A DNA stretch of 64,000 bases from Przewalskia tangutica (taxonomy: Eukaryota; Streptophyta; Magnoliopsida; Solanales; Solanaceae). The translations under genes were made by a program, and so were the position numbers. The notes under the pieces were generated by a model, which saw nothing but the letters and a program-made list of their open reading frames with translations, did no database searches and was not told where the DNA came from. Numbering within the stretch: the first letter of the stretch is position 1; every line of letters begins with the position of its first letter. Location: the NCBI GenBank assembly GCA_029844215.1, contig CM056728.1:85497676-85561675 (forward strand), in the 5' to 3' direction. This document shows, piece after piece, positions 45,416-58,441 of the stretch.

Positions 45416-46561
45416 ATGCTTCCACGCATGGCAACCGTGAGCCCGTGGGCAAGGCAGCAGAGGAGTCTGAGTAGAGCAAAGAATGTCTCATCGAGGCCAC
45501 AAGACTGAGCCTCCATCCACGCCAGAAATGCAGGATATGTGTTTCAAGGAGATGGCCCAGTTACTAGCTAGGATTGTGGCTAGACACGAGGACAGACGAG
45601 AGTCGGAGGTTCCAGTAGCACCCGTAGTTCACCCCATATCGGATAGTTTGAGACTACGGGACTTTTTGAGCTGCAGCCCACCTGAGTTCTACGGGTCGAG
45701 GCCTGAGGATGATCCGCAGGAGTTCATCCGAAGCGATTCATGATCACGAGTGATCGAGGCTTCGAGACCGAGTCGGTGGCCTTAGGTTCGCATCGGACGC
45801 GTGATCGCAATGATCGTTTGATTCGCGAGCCGCCCCGGGGAGCATGCGCCCTCCGCTTGGGACGAGTTCTCGGAGGCATTTCTCAGCCATTTCTTGCCTC
45901 CGCAGATGAGGAGAGCACGGGCCGACAGATTTCTGATGCTGAGACAGAGAGGGCGTACGGTTCGGGAGTACAACGTGGAGTTCGACTCGTTGGCTCGATA
46001 TGTCCCTGCGTTAGTGGCAGATATGGAGGACAGAGTGCACCGCCACGCCACTGGCTCGATGACTACTGGCGAGGCTTGCTGGGTGTAGCTCTTCACCGCA
46101 TGGACATTGCTCGTATACAGCTTATGCACAGGGATGTAGGGACGTAGAGACCGGCGAGACCGGGATCAGCATAAGAGGCGAGACAGCAGGTCCTTCGGAA
46201 CTCAGAGACAGACCGCCAAGAAGAAGCTAGTTATACACCTCCGCCAAGATGAGTGGTCCTCCACGCCTTCGTGAGTCCAGGTATTTAGGAGCAGTCGTGG
46301 CTCCAAGGTTTCAGATTTTCGTGAGTAAGTGCTCGCTGGATGAGGCCACCCTTATCTCGGTGTGGCTGTGGAAAAATCCATGGGAAAGTCGTGCTAGTTT
46401 GGGAGATTGTTATACTGCGACCGTCTGCCATTTTATGCGAGGATTGTCCGACTGCAGGTAGAACATATGTTAAGACTCATCCTTCAGATCATGGGTCATC
46501 GCCTTCTATAGCTATTTGCCAACAGGGCAGGATTATGATTAGAGCGACAAAGGGAAAGTGA
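45416..46561 (+). pseudogene. Array gag 2
   Basis: ATG at 45416, equivalent to 37295 in unit 1, with codons 2 and 5 changed. Contains EMAQLLARIVARHEDRRESE, PPEFYGSRPEDDPQEFI (about 45680-45730), a damaged DWF region, SLARYVPALVADMEDRVHR (about 45988-46045), a knuckle remnant (CGCGKIHGK) and the tail CEDCPTAGRTYVKTH ending at TGA 46559-46561. At least five frame changes, most at places where gag 1 or gag 3 has CAG or CTG. It is uninterrupted by insertions, so it shows the complete internal plan of an array unit: primer site, gag, linker, polypurine tract. Confidence 0.82.
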
Positions 46562-47519
46562 AGCAGTAGTTACAGGTATATCCTTAACCCTCTAGAGATT
46601 AGTATGCGTGATATGATGATTTTTTTTTATGTTAAGTGTTATGTTCAGATAACAATGTGATAATGGTGATTAGAAAACATGGGCAGTTAAAAAGGTAAGT
46701 TTGGGGTCAGGTAATTTGTGAACCTTAGAAATTATGACAGTTGAGACCTTAGATGTAAGGCCGTCTTGAGTAAAAGACTTTACGGTTAATCTTTGTCAGA
46801 GTGCATAGTATACGTGGAGTATTTGTGTGATAATTCCATGGGTAGTTGTGATAGAAGTGGTAGATTTCATGACGTGAATTAGTAAGATTGTTCCGGATCG
46901 GGGAACGAGAGAGTTTGGCGCGATAATGGGTCGGGTTGAGGCCAGGTCGTGGGTCAACCCGCAGCCCGGAATGAGGTGGGGTCAGTTTGAGGTAGTCCCA
47001 CTAGGTGGTAGGGTCACGAGGGTGCAAGGACCAAGTTCAGGTAACCATCGTACGAGTTCGTAGACGCGTTCGACCATAATCGGATCATGAAGGTCGGGTT
47101 TGGCCTTAAAGGAATGTGAGGCTAGTAAGATGACCAAGGTTGGAGGTAGTAACTCCAAGGTGTTGGAAACTGAAGCAATGAAGGAAGTACGGTACGTGTA
47201 CTAGAAAGAGTTCGGGTGTTCAAGAAAGGTACGGCGAGTAAGGGAAGGAGTGAACATGTGTTAAGAGAAGGGAAGTGATCATTTTGTGAAGTAATGAGGT
47301 GAAGAAAGTATCCTTTAGACCATGGGTGGAAGCTTTTGTGACGTTAGAGATGATTCCTCGTTGGTTTGGATTCGAGTTTTGCGCATGTGTTATATTATGG
47401 CCAGGCGTGGCAAAATTGGTTTTGTAAGTATAGTAGTGAAGACTATACCGGCGCGTGTATGTTTTGAGACATAGAAGGAACATTCGGGACGAATGTTTCT
47501 AAGGGGGGGGGGGGGAGAA
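46562..47519 (+). other. Array unit 2 non-coding linker, hairpin and polypurine tract
   Basis: Near-identical to unit 1 (41853-42804), including the T-run at 46619-46628. Ends in hairpin GGAACATTCG/CGAATGTTTC (47477-47499) and a purine tract with 13 consecutive G (47503-47515), longer than in unit 1. No coding frame. Confidence 0.75.
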
Positions 47520-49979
47520 TGTTACACCCCGTAGTTCCAGGGTATAGTACTTTGGAGCATTTTGCTATTTGTCGATAATCGTCGCGAGGTATGTGAACCT
47601 CTTCCTATCTTTTCTAGCATGATTGTTGTAAACTATGTAGTACGGTAGACGTACGTGTGCTAAATGAAATTGGTTGGTTTAGAACATAAAGTGTTATAAT
47701 GACTTTTTGGGAAGTTAATTATAACGACTTTATGTAGGTAAAAGAATGGTTGATTGTTTTTAAAATATAAGAGACTTGACTTATATTTGACTTGATATGA
47801 AATGTGAAGAACTTTAATTGTGTTAAAAAGTGGTAAAACCTCATTCGTGAGTAATGAGTACTTGGCCTTTAAAAGAATAAAGTTTTACTTGATTTCGGAA
47901 ATGGGAATAACTATCGAACAAGCCATTGCAGCGTTAATAAAGGAAAATGTAATGACAATAATTATATTAAAACAAGTAGAATCTTCCATCTGCATAGAAG
48001 CTAAGATAAGACAAAATTGTATTACATTTTATAGATCATGGCTACTTTAATAAGAATCATTACATACGAGAATTAATTTTCTTAAATTCCAAAGTAAGGA
48101 ACTTGATTTCTAAAAGAAAAGAGACTTGAGAATTTGAAGAGTTTTTGGTATAAAAGAAAGGCATGGTCTTGTCTTAAATTTGTTAAAAACATAAAGTGTT
48201 ATAATAGCTTTATGGGAAGTTAGTTATAACGACTTTATGAAAACAAAAGGATGGTTTATTTATTGGATTTAAAATGGTAACTTGACTTTAAAGGGAGAAG
48301 TGATTTGGTTTAAAAAGAAAGTATGGAAATTGTTTTGGTTTACTTAAAAAGATAGTTACTCTATTTTGATACTACGGGTATCGTGTGACCTTTGTAAAAG
48401 AAATGGATCTTTTTGAAAGAATTTATGTACGTAGTACTTTAGGGTTAAAACCCGGATTGTTGGCATAAAATGGGAGTACTTGAGTTTTTATAAATGGTGA
48501 ATCAATTTACATGTTAATGAAAGTCTAAAAGTATGTTGAACTTGCCTATGCTAGTTGTAATAGCTTTTGTTGTGCAAGTATTGTATTTCTATACCACCGC
48601 GTCTCTCGATGGAGGGCCGGCTGACTTGTTGTGAACTTACTTGGACATACCGGCAGTGACGGAGGATTCCACGGGTATGCTTCCATTGTTATTATCACAT
48701 GGACATGTCTACACCGATGAGGGATTCCGGGCACGCGCCGCCATGCAACGTTAAACTCCAGATATTATTATTGTCATACACGGGCATGTCTACACCGGAT
48801 GAGGATTCCGGCATGTGACCATTTCTATTATTCCATGGACTAGCCTCCGCGAGGTTTTACTAATTCGGCTTTAGTATCCGTAGTCGCTCTCGTACTTGCC
48901 CCGGTCGTGGCTGATTCGGCTTTGGTATCTGGTAGTTAGCCTTCGTACTTGCCCCGTTCAGTTTTGTGGCGAAGTCTCGTGATTACGGCTTTGGTATCTG
49001 GTAGTTGGTCTACGTACTTGCCCCCGTCAGCTACGTGGCGCAGGTGGATCTGGTAGAGGCCTTCGGACTTGCCCCGTGTCAGCTTCGTGGCGAAGTCTCG
49101 TGATCACAGCCTTGGTATCTGGTAGTTAGCCCTCGTACTTGCTCCCGTCAGCTACGTGACGCGACTTTGGTATCTGGTAGTTAGCTTTCGTACTTGCCCC
49201 GTGTCAGCTTCGTGGTATAGTTATATAGTATTATTGGTACGGCTTTGGTATCTGGTAGTTGGCTTTCGTACTTGCCCCGGTCAGTTAATGATGCGGCTTT
49301 GGATCTGGTAGCTATGCCTTCGTACTTGCCCCGTACGGTTTTATGACACGTGGGACTCGTGTTCATGTACTCCTTGGTGTTGTTATATCATAGATCGCCG
49401 CAGGAAGGAATTCCACGCATGATTGATATCGGGCGTGAGACCCATTGTTATATTTGAGTGATGACTTTGAGGCGTGAGTCCTCGACTTGACATGATCGTT
49501 TATATATTGTGGATCGTAGTTTGGTTATCATACATGTCTCCTCGCTTTATATAGACTATTATGATTTCATTTACTGATTTTACGCTTCACATACTGGTAC
49601 TGATCGACTTCCGGGCCGTTCATGCCGCAGTAGGTACACCGGTTGTTGATCCTCGCCATAGGATCACGTCAGTTGGGAAGCTCCGCTTTCCGAGGCTTAT
49701 CTTTCGTATAGTCGCTTTGTCATTGTAGGTACTTATACATTCGAGGTATGGCGGCCCTGTCCGTCATAGTTGTGGTTAAATTCTTAGAGTCCAGAGTATC
49801 GCCAAGCGAGTTTGTAAAGGATATAACTGCTCGTATATATATGCGTAAAGGTAACCGCTTTTGGTTAGCCTGCTTTATTTTATCTTGTTTCATGTTTAAG
49901 TTTTTATTTCCGCTGATTTTCTCCGATGTTGTATCACTAGGGTGCCCTGTAAGGCACCGCGCCCGAGGTCGGTCGTGAA
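47520..49979 (+). repeat. Array LTR 3
   Basis: 2460 bp, TGTTACACCCCG to GTGA(C)A with one base lost at the end. No promoter block. Conserved block 47985-48060; tandem array 48860-49345. Matches LTR 1 base for base over most of the first 1.1 kb. Confidence 0.9.
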
Positions 49980-49983
49980 AAAG

Positions 49984-49995
49984 TGGTATCGAGCG
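49984..49995 (+). promoter_or_regulatory. Array unit 3 primer-binding site
   Basis: TGGTATC followed by GAGCG; an A of the usual CAGAGC is missing. Confidence 0.75.
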
Positions 49996-50185
49996 CTTAA
50001 TCCTCGGAAAGTGTCTACGCATCGTGTTCAGTAGAGTCTTGATTATCGGTGTGTTGTGCACCACATCTATAATCAGGAGGCTACAGGATATTTAGGATTG
50101 GTTTCCATTCTTCTCACTCTGAGATCGTGCCTTAGAGTTGTGTTATAATTTGGACTCCCTCTGACGTATCTCTTTTATACCAGCT

Positions 50186-50435
50186 ATGCCTCCATGCAAG
50201 GCAACCAGAGCCCGTGGCGGCAAGCAGAGGAGTCGCGAGTAGAGCAGCAGCTGGTCTCATCGAGGCCACAAGATACTGAGCCTCCACCCCCACGCCGGGA
50301 ATAGAGGATATGGGTTACAAGGAGATGGCCCAGTTACTAGCTAGGATTGTGGCTAGACACGAGGACGACGAGTCGGAGGTTCCAAAGATGACCCGTAGTT
50401 CACCCTGCATCGGATAGTTTGAGACTACGGACTTT
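50186..50435 (+). pseudogene. Array gag 3, N-terminal part before E5
   Basis: Opens with MPPCKATRARGG at 50186, has the same TAG at codon 19, and EMAQLLARIVARHED. Cut by E5 at 50436 inside the codons for RDFLS; resumes at 58442. Confidence 0.82.
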
Positions 50436-53400
50436 TGTAACGCCCGAACCCGGCCCACATCGTGCCTTACCCGGCACCCTAGCGATACAACATCGTAGAA
50501 AACCAAATAAAAACTTTAAACATGAAATGAGAGACATGATAAATAAACAAGCAACCAAAATCAACATACATACATAAATACCTATCTTTTTACAAACCCC
50601 GACTTAAGATTTACAACAACTATGACTACCCCGAATGTACAAGAACCTACAACTCGGAACACATACCAATAAGATAAGCCTCCGAGAAACGGAGCTTCCC
50701 AACACGAATGTGATCCTATGATCGATGATGACCTTTACTCGCGCATGAACGCAGCCGAGGTCAAGATAACAGTACCAAGTAAATATCAGAAATGAAATCA
50801 TACTAGTCTATATAAAGCATGATAACCAAACTACGCTCACAACATGACTCACGCCTCAAAGTCACCACTCAAATATAACTATGGGTCTCACGCCCACAAC
50901 ATCCATCATGTTCGGTAGACATGTCCATGATGCAACAATAATAAACAAGATAACAATCCAAATGGACGATACTCGGCGCTACGACCGGGTCAAGATGTCC
51001 AAAGTGGAAACAATAAGGCAACATTCCAAATGGACGATACTGCGCATGTCGAAACAATAGACAGATTCCAAATGGACGATACTGTCCAAAAGGAAATCAC
51101 AAGACGATAATCAAATGGAAACATACCCGCTGTCCAAAGCGACATAACAATAATACTATCGAATTTCTCCGTCAATGCCGACACGCCCAAGTAAGTTCTC
51201 AACTACCAACCGATCCATCGAGACGCGATAACACGTAAATACAACGCTTTGCACAACAAAGGCTATCACAACAAGCATAGGCACGCTTCACAATAACAAG
51301 CATAGGCTAGTTTCACAACAACAAGCATAGGCAAGTATCACACAACTCAAAGTACTTTCATTTTATGCCAAAGTCCTTTAACCCCAAAGTACTACATCGT
51401 TAAGTTCTTTTAAAAGAGATCCATTACTTTTATAAAAGTCACCCGATACGTAGTATTAGAATGACCAACCCACATTCCTTTTCAAAGTCAAGTAACAATA
51501 TTCTTTTCCTAAATTCCTAGTTTGATTACTCAAGCTTCTCATTTTCAAATGGTTTCATAGTTCATAAACTTAATCACTTGATTCCTTTTAGAACAATCGA
51601 GTAATATATATCTTATACGAGAGTAGGTTATTCTTGTTTACAACATTCTTATTACAGCCCATGATCTAGAAAATGTATATCATTTTGTCTCATCTTAGTT
51701 TCTATGCGGATGGAGGTTTCGTTTTAATACAATTCATCATTATTTAATACATTTTCCTTTATTAACGCCGCAGCCGTCTGGTCGATACACATTCCGATTT
51801 CCAAATCAAGAAACATTATCCCTTTAGATAAAACCAAGTACTCATTACTCACGAATGAGGTTTCACCCAAACATTCACATTAAAACAAATAAGTTAAGTC
51901 TCTTATCTTATAAGATCAAGTCTCTTAACTTCTAACATTAGTAAACCATTTTCTTTACCTCTCTTAAGACATTATACCTAACTCCCATAAAGCTAGTATA
52001 ACTCTTTTAAAACCTTTAAAACCAAGTGTTACTCTTCCTTCAAAACGATTTATAAATCTTTTGAAATACATCAAGTTCTTTATTATAACAAGCCGCTTAT
52101 TATTCAAATACCTTTAAAACCACAATTGCTTATCCACATAAAGCTATTATAACCGACTTCCCATAAAGCCGTTGTAACACTTTATGTTTTAAACCAATCA
52201 AATACATTTAGCACATGACGTCTACCACATAGTTCACACATATCATGCTAGAAGAGATAGGAAGAGGTTCACATACCGCGACGAGTATCGACTAATAGCA
52301 AAACGCTCCAAACAAATGGCTACTCCTTGCCAAGTAAATCGCGCCACACGTAGGACTTCAACCTATAAGGCCGCGCTTGTTAACATCTAGACCACAACGT
52401 AGAATATTCTACGTAAAATTAATCTCCTCCTCATCGAGGCCGCCATCAAGCCAACCACAGGGTTATACATCTAACCCTAACGGTACAATTCTACTCCACT
52501 GCACTACTACACAAGCTCTAATACACCCTATGTAATTCGATTCAGTCAATTAATTCTTCGCTTAAGTCAAAAGACATTGCCACAAGATTAAGTTCTATAT
52601 ATAGTATACAACAACTATATATTCAACACTTATGTAATTTCCAATTACAATAGGGACAAGATATTTACCTCGATAAGCCCAAAATTATCCGAGTTTAATG
52701 TCGCTCCCGAGCAAGGTTTAGCTCCTACTCCGAGTGCTCCAACCGCCCAAACAACCCTAAGTTCTAACCAACTTCTCTAAGTACTTCAAACAACTATGAA
52801 GATTTCTTTGGTTTCGTTTAGTGGCTAAAGGAAAGTATAATCGTATTTTGGCTTTTATAAGTGTAACTTGGGAATACTACAAGGTATTTGGGCGAGGTAT
52901 TTGGACATTACAACAATACTGAGAGTATTTCTATACCACAAAGGGGTATTTATACGAGACAACTAGGCTAGGGGTACCCACGGCAAAACACCACCAGGAG
53001 GGGTGGCTCTCGCCATGGGAAAGGGAGGGCTAGGACGAGAATTCTCAAGAGGGAGAGAGGGGTTTTCAAGACTTAGGCAATTTGTGGATGAAAGAACTCA
53101 TCAACTAACGGGTATTTATAGGTCAAGTGAAGGCCAACCAATGGCCAAGATGAAGACAAGTGCATAGCAAGTGTAAGGCCAAGATTTAGCCACGTGCTAC
53201 CTTATCCATCTACCACACAACTTGCACAAAATATCCTACCAACTAAAGTGGACCAAAATCGCCCAAGACATGCCATGCTTGCCGTCAAGCCTTCCAATGC
53301 GAGGTGACATGTCACCCTCCCGTTATCCAAAATGTTTCGCCTCTGAAAAATCCGCAAAATTATAAATGACATAGCCGAATTTTCTGAAACGTTTCGTAAA

Positions 53401-53501
53401 ACGACTTATTCGCACTGTGCCCAAATTTCAACCAAGCCAATTCTTAAGGCAAAAAAATTTAATACGCACGCCTCACGCATATACTGAAATACGGTATAAC
53501 A
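50436..53501 (-). repeat. E5 left LTR
   Basis: No gene. A tandem repeat of about 60-70 bp units with CCAAATGGACGATACT lies at 50940-51150, the conserved block at 51633-51716, AATCAAGTCTCTTA-type repeats near 51895-51950, and promoter TATTTATA at 53113-53120. Confidence 0.87.
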
Positions 53502-54230
53502 TTCTTCCTTAGAAACATTCGCCCCGAATGTTCCTTCATGTCTCAAACAAATCAGCGTCGATAGTCTTCACCGCTATCGTGACGAAACAATCATGCCACA
53601 CCGCCACAAAACACACGCTCACCTCTCCCTTTCTCGTAGAACTCGTCACGAACACTCGAACTCGCTCTAGTATCCGCACACACTTCGCCAACGCTTCGCT
53701 TTCCAACCCTCGAGTCACTACAAACTCGTCATCCGACTAACTTCGATCTTTCTAAGGCCGCTCCCGCCCCACGATCCACTCGGTCGAACATATCCACCAA
53801 CTCATACGATGGTCATCTAAACTGGGCCTAACACCGTGACCTACCTCCGGGACCACCGACCCCACCTCAATCCGTTGACCCGCAAATGGTCCTCAACCCG
53901 ACGCTAAACTCTTGTTCCCGATCCGAACAATCTTACCAATTCCCATCACGAAGCTACCACTTCCATCTCACACTACCCACGGACTTATCACACAAATAAA
54001 TCCACGTATACTATTACTCGATGGTCAAACATAAAATAAATCTTTAACTCAAGACGACCTTACCCCAGGTCTCGTGACATAGTTTAAGGTTCACACTTAC
54101 CATGTATTCTAACTCATAATATCACAACGCTATCCGCATAGCACACAATAATGAGATCATTAAAACAAGCGTACCAAAACTCTAGAGGGTTAAGGATATA
54201 CCGATCAACCGCTCCTCTAATCATAGGCAC
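53502..54230 (-). other. E5 polypurine tract, hairpin and non-coding linker
   Basis: Hairpin arms at 53512-53536 (loop GGG in element sense) next to a shortened purine tract AAGGAAGAA. The rest is the linker shared with the array, with no integrase remnant and no supported frame. Confidence 0.65.
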
Positions 54231-55087
54231 GAATCGCAGGCGATGAACCAGCCACCGATCCAGTCGTAACATCCGTGCTACCTTTGGCCTGACAGAAATG
54301 GCCGCATGCAAAACAAACTCCCAATCTAGCGACACTCTCCAAAATGGAGTCTACCAATGGTCACAACGAGGTGGTGGCTTCACCGTTAACACCGCTTCTC
54401 CAAAATCAACCTCGAGCCCCGACGCCTCAAGACATAACTAGTCTAGGCGGTGCGCAAGTCGCCAAAATATCCGCCGTCTTGGCTTCTTGTCCACCTGTCG
54501 ATCTCGCTCGCCTCGCAGTGCATGAGCAATGCGGGCAATGGAAACACCGAACAACTCTGCTAGGTAATCATCGAGAACATATCGGTGCACTCGATCCTCC
54601 ATACTAGCTACTAATGCGGGAACATACCGCCAATGAGTCGAACTCCACATTGTACTCCCGCCTCAACATCAAAAATCCGAGCCCTCTCATTTGTGGAGGC
54701 GAAATGTGCGAAGGCCCCAAACTCGTCCCAACGGTGGAAGTGCATGCTCTCCCGGAAAGCTCCACGAGTCAAACCAATCGATCGCGGTATCACGCTGCGA
54801 ACAAATGTCACGCATCTGAAGCCTTGATCACCGCGTGATCCTCTCGACGGATGAACTCCTGCGGATCATCCTCCGCCTCGACCAAAACTCAGCGGGCTAC
54901 AACTAAATCCGCGACCTTGAATCGCGCATCCGGCTGTCATATCTCGCCACAACGGCGATAATCGGGCCGTCTCGCATGACCCGTCTCGCCTGCTCGAGGC
55001 TCAGTCTTGTAGTCATCGCTGCGGCTGCGTCACAAAACTCGCCGTGAATCCCACTCCTCTGCCGCCACTGGTTGCCTTCGCAGGCAT
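54230..55087 (-). pseudogene. E5 gag remnant
   Basis: ATG at 55087-55085 (minus) starts MPAKATSGGRG. Recognisable segments: DDPQEFI-like codons (about 54880), SFPGEHALPP and DEF (about 54760-54710), VPALVASMEDRVHRYV (54627-54580), DDYLAE, and a tail before 54230. The knuckle is not readable. Shorter than the array gag, with a deletion after about residue 20 and several stops. Confidence 0.65.
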
Positions 55088-55258
55088 AAGTAAAAGCGAA
55101 ACACGTCGGAGGTCCAACTTACAACACAGGCACGATCTCGTAATGAGAAGAATGGAAACCAATCCTAAATGTCCTATAGCCTCACGATTATAGATGTGGT
55201 GCACAACACCGATAATCAAGACTCTACTAGACACGATGCGTAGACACTTTCCGAGGAT

Positions 55259-55278
55259 TAATCGCTCGATACCACTTT
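55259..55278 (-). promoter_or_regulatory. E5 primer-binding site
   Basis: Minus strand: AAAAGTGGTATCGAGCGATT beside the LTR end CGTTACA. Confidence 0.75.
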
Positions 55279-58200
55279 TGTAACGCCCGAACCGGGCTGC
55301 CTTACCGGGCACCTAGCGATACAACATCGAGAAAACCAATGAAATAAAAACTTTAAACATGAAATGAGAGACATGATAAATAAGCAGGCCAACCAAAGCT
55401 TGCCTTGACATACATACATAAATACGTTATCCTTTTACAAACCACTAAGATTTACAACAACTATGACGCCATACCACCAACTCGTGGAACACATACCAAT
55501 AAGATAAGCCTCCGAGAAAGCGGAGCTTCCCAACACGCTGAATGTGATCCTATAAGCGATCGATCGATGTACCTTTACTGCGGCATGAACGAGGTCGATA
55601 ACAGTACAGTATGAAATCGTAAATGAAATCATACTAGTCTATATAAAGCAGAGACATGTATGATAACCAAACTACGATTCACAACATAGAAGCCAAGTCG
55701 TGGACTCACGCCTCAAAGTCACCACTAATATAACTATGGGTCTCACGCCCGCAACATCCATCATGTTCGCATCACGGCGCGTGCCGGAATCAGCGTCGGT
55801 GTAGACATGTCCATGATGCAACAATAATAAACAAGATAACAATCCAAATGGACGATACTCGCGCTACGCGTGGTCGGTATGTCCAAGAAACAATAAGGCA
55901 ACATTCCAAATGGACGATACTGCGCGCTACGACGTGGTCGAGATGTCCAAGAAACAATAGACAGCATTCCAAATGGACGATACTGCGTGCGCTGGTCGAT
56001 ATGTCCAAAAGGAAATCACAAGACGATAATCAAAATGGAAACATACCGCTACGCATCGTATGTCAAGCGATTAATAACAATAATACTATCAGCGATGGAA
56101 TTTCTCGTCAATGCCGACACGTCAAGTAAGTTCTCAACGATCAACCGATTCTCCATCGAGAGAGCGATAACCGTAAATACAACGTTTTGCACAACAAAGG
56201 CTATCACAACAAGCATAGGCACGTTTCACAATAACAAGCATAGGCTAGTTTCACAACAACAAGCATAGGCAAGTATCACACAACTCAAAGTACTTTCATT
56301 TTATGCCAAAGTCGGGTTTTAACCCCAAAGTACTACATACGTTAAGTTCTTTTAAAGAGATCCATTACTTTTATAAAAGTCACCCGATACAGTAGTATTA
56401 GAATGACCAACCCATTCCTTTTCAAAGTCAAGTAACAATATTCTTTTCCTAAATTCGGTTTGTAGTTTGATTACTCAAGCTTCTCATTTTCAAATGGTTT
56501 CATAGTTCATAAACTTAATCACTTGATTCCTTTTAGAACAATTGAGTAATATATATCTTACATGAGAGTAGGTTATTCTTGTTTACAACATTCTTATTAC
56601 AAGACCATGATCTAGAAAATGTATATCATTTTGTCTCATCTTAGTTTCTATGCGGATGGAGGTTTCTCGGTTTTAATACAATTCATCATTATTTAATACA
56701 TTTTCCTTTATTAACGGATACACATTCGATTTCAAATCGGAAACATTATCCCTTTAGATAAAACCAATTACTCATTACTCACGAATGAGGTTTCACCCAA
56801 ACATTCACATTAAAACAAATAAGTTAAGTCTCTTATCTTATAAGATCAAGTCTCTTAACTTCTAACATTAGTAAACCATTTTCTTTACCTCTCTTAAGAC
56901 ATTATACCTAACTCATAAAGCTAGTATAACTCTTTTTAAAACCTTTAAAACCAAGTGTTACTCTTCCTTCAAAACGATTTATAAATCTTTTGAAATACAT
57001 CAAGTTCTTTATTATAACAAGCGGTTATTATTCAAAGCGATTACCTTTTAAAAACCACAAGGTACTTGCTTATCCACATAAAGCTATTATAACGACTTCC
57101 CAAAGCCGTTATAACACTTTATGTTTAAACCAATCAAATACATTTAGCACATGCGTCTACATAGTTCACACATATCATGCTAGAAGAGATAGGAAGAGGT
57201 TCACATACCTGCGCAGTATCGACTAATAGCAAACGCTCCAACAATCGGCTACTCCTTGCCAAGTAAATCGCGCACACGTAGACTTCAACCTATAAGGCCA
57301 AGGCGCATTAACATCTAGACCCAACGTAGAATATTCTACGAAAATTCTCCCCCATGACGCGTTAATCTCCTCTCTATCGGCCATCAAGCCAACCAGGGGT
57401 TATACATCTAACCGTACAATTCTACTCCACGACTACACAAGTCTCGTAATACATGTAATTATTCTTAATTCTTGAGCTTAAGTCAAAAGACATTGCCACG
57501 ATTAAGTTCGATTCTATATATAGTATACAACAACTATATATTCAACACTTATGTAATTTCCAATTACAATAGGGGACAAGATATTTACCTCGATAAGCCC
57601 AAAATTATCCGAGTTTAATGTCGCTCCCGAGCAAGGTTTAGCTCTACTCGAGTGCTCGATCCGCTCCAAACAACCCTTGAAGTTCTAACCAACTTCTCTT
57701 AAGTACTTCAAACAACTATGAAGATTTCTTTAGGGTTTCGTTTAGTGGCTAAAGGAAAGTATAATCGTATTTTGGCTTTATAAGTGTAACCTTGGGAATA
57801 CTACAAGGTATTTGGGCCAGTATTTGGACATTACAACAATACTTTGGAGAGTATTTCTATACCACAAAGGGGTATTTATACGAGACAACTAGGCTAGGGG
57901 TACCCGGCAAAACACCAAGGGGAGGGGGTGGCTCTCGGCGAGGGGAAAGGGAGGCTAGGGCGAGAATTCTCAAGAGGAGGAGAGGGGTTTTCAAGACTTA
58001 GGCAATTTGTGGATGAAAGAACTCATCAACTAATGGGGTATTTACAGGTCAAGTGAAGGCCAACCAATGGCCAAGATGAAGACAAGTGCATAGCAAGTGT
58101 AAGGCCAAGATATAGCCATGTGCTACCTAATCCATCAACCACACAACTTGCACAAAATATCCTACCAACTAAAGTGGACCAAAATCGTCCAAGACATGCC

Positions 58201-58441
58201 ATGTTTGCCGTCGAGCCTTCCAATGTGAGGTGACACATGTCACCCTCCGTTGTCCAAAATGTTCGTCTCTCGGAAAAATCCGCAAAATTATAAATGACAT
58301 AGCCGGAATTTTCTCTCGAAAGTGGAAAGCGTTCGTAAACGACTTATTCGGCACTTGTGCCCAAATTTCAACCAAGCCAATTCTTAAGGCAAAAAAATTT
58401 AATACGTCGCCTCACGTCATACTCGGAAATACGGTATAACA
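55279..58441 (-). repeat. E5 right LTR (5' LTR in element sense)
   Basis: Collinear with the left LTR. Tandem units with CCAAATGGACGATACTGCG at 55840-56010, conserved block 56580-56662. The promoter site reads TATTTACA (58039-58046), giving TGTAAATA on the element strand in place of TATAAATA, which would weaken the promoter that should drive E5. No gene. Confidence 0.87.

Larger units (their letters stand above)
50436..58441 (-). mobile_element. E5: gag-only gypsy element in array gag 3
   Basis: 8006 bp, minus strand. LTRs 50436-53501 and 55279-58441 (3066 and 3163 bp) start TGTAACGCCC, unlike the TGTCACGACC of E1-E4, and end GGTATAACA. Internal domain 1777 bp with a gag remnant and linker only. 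The target duplication is probably CTTTT (58442-58446, with the left copy at 50432-50435 sharing a T with the element end). Confidence 0.88.
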
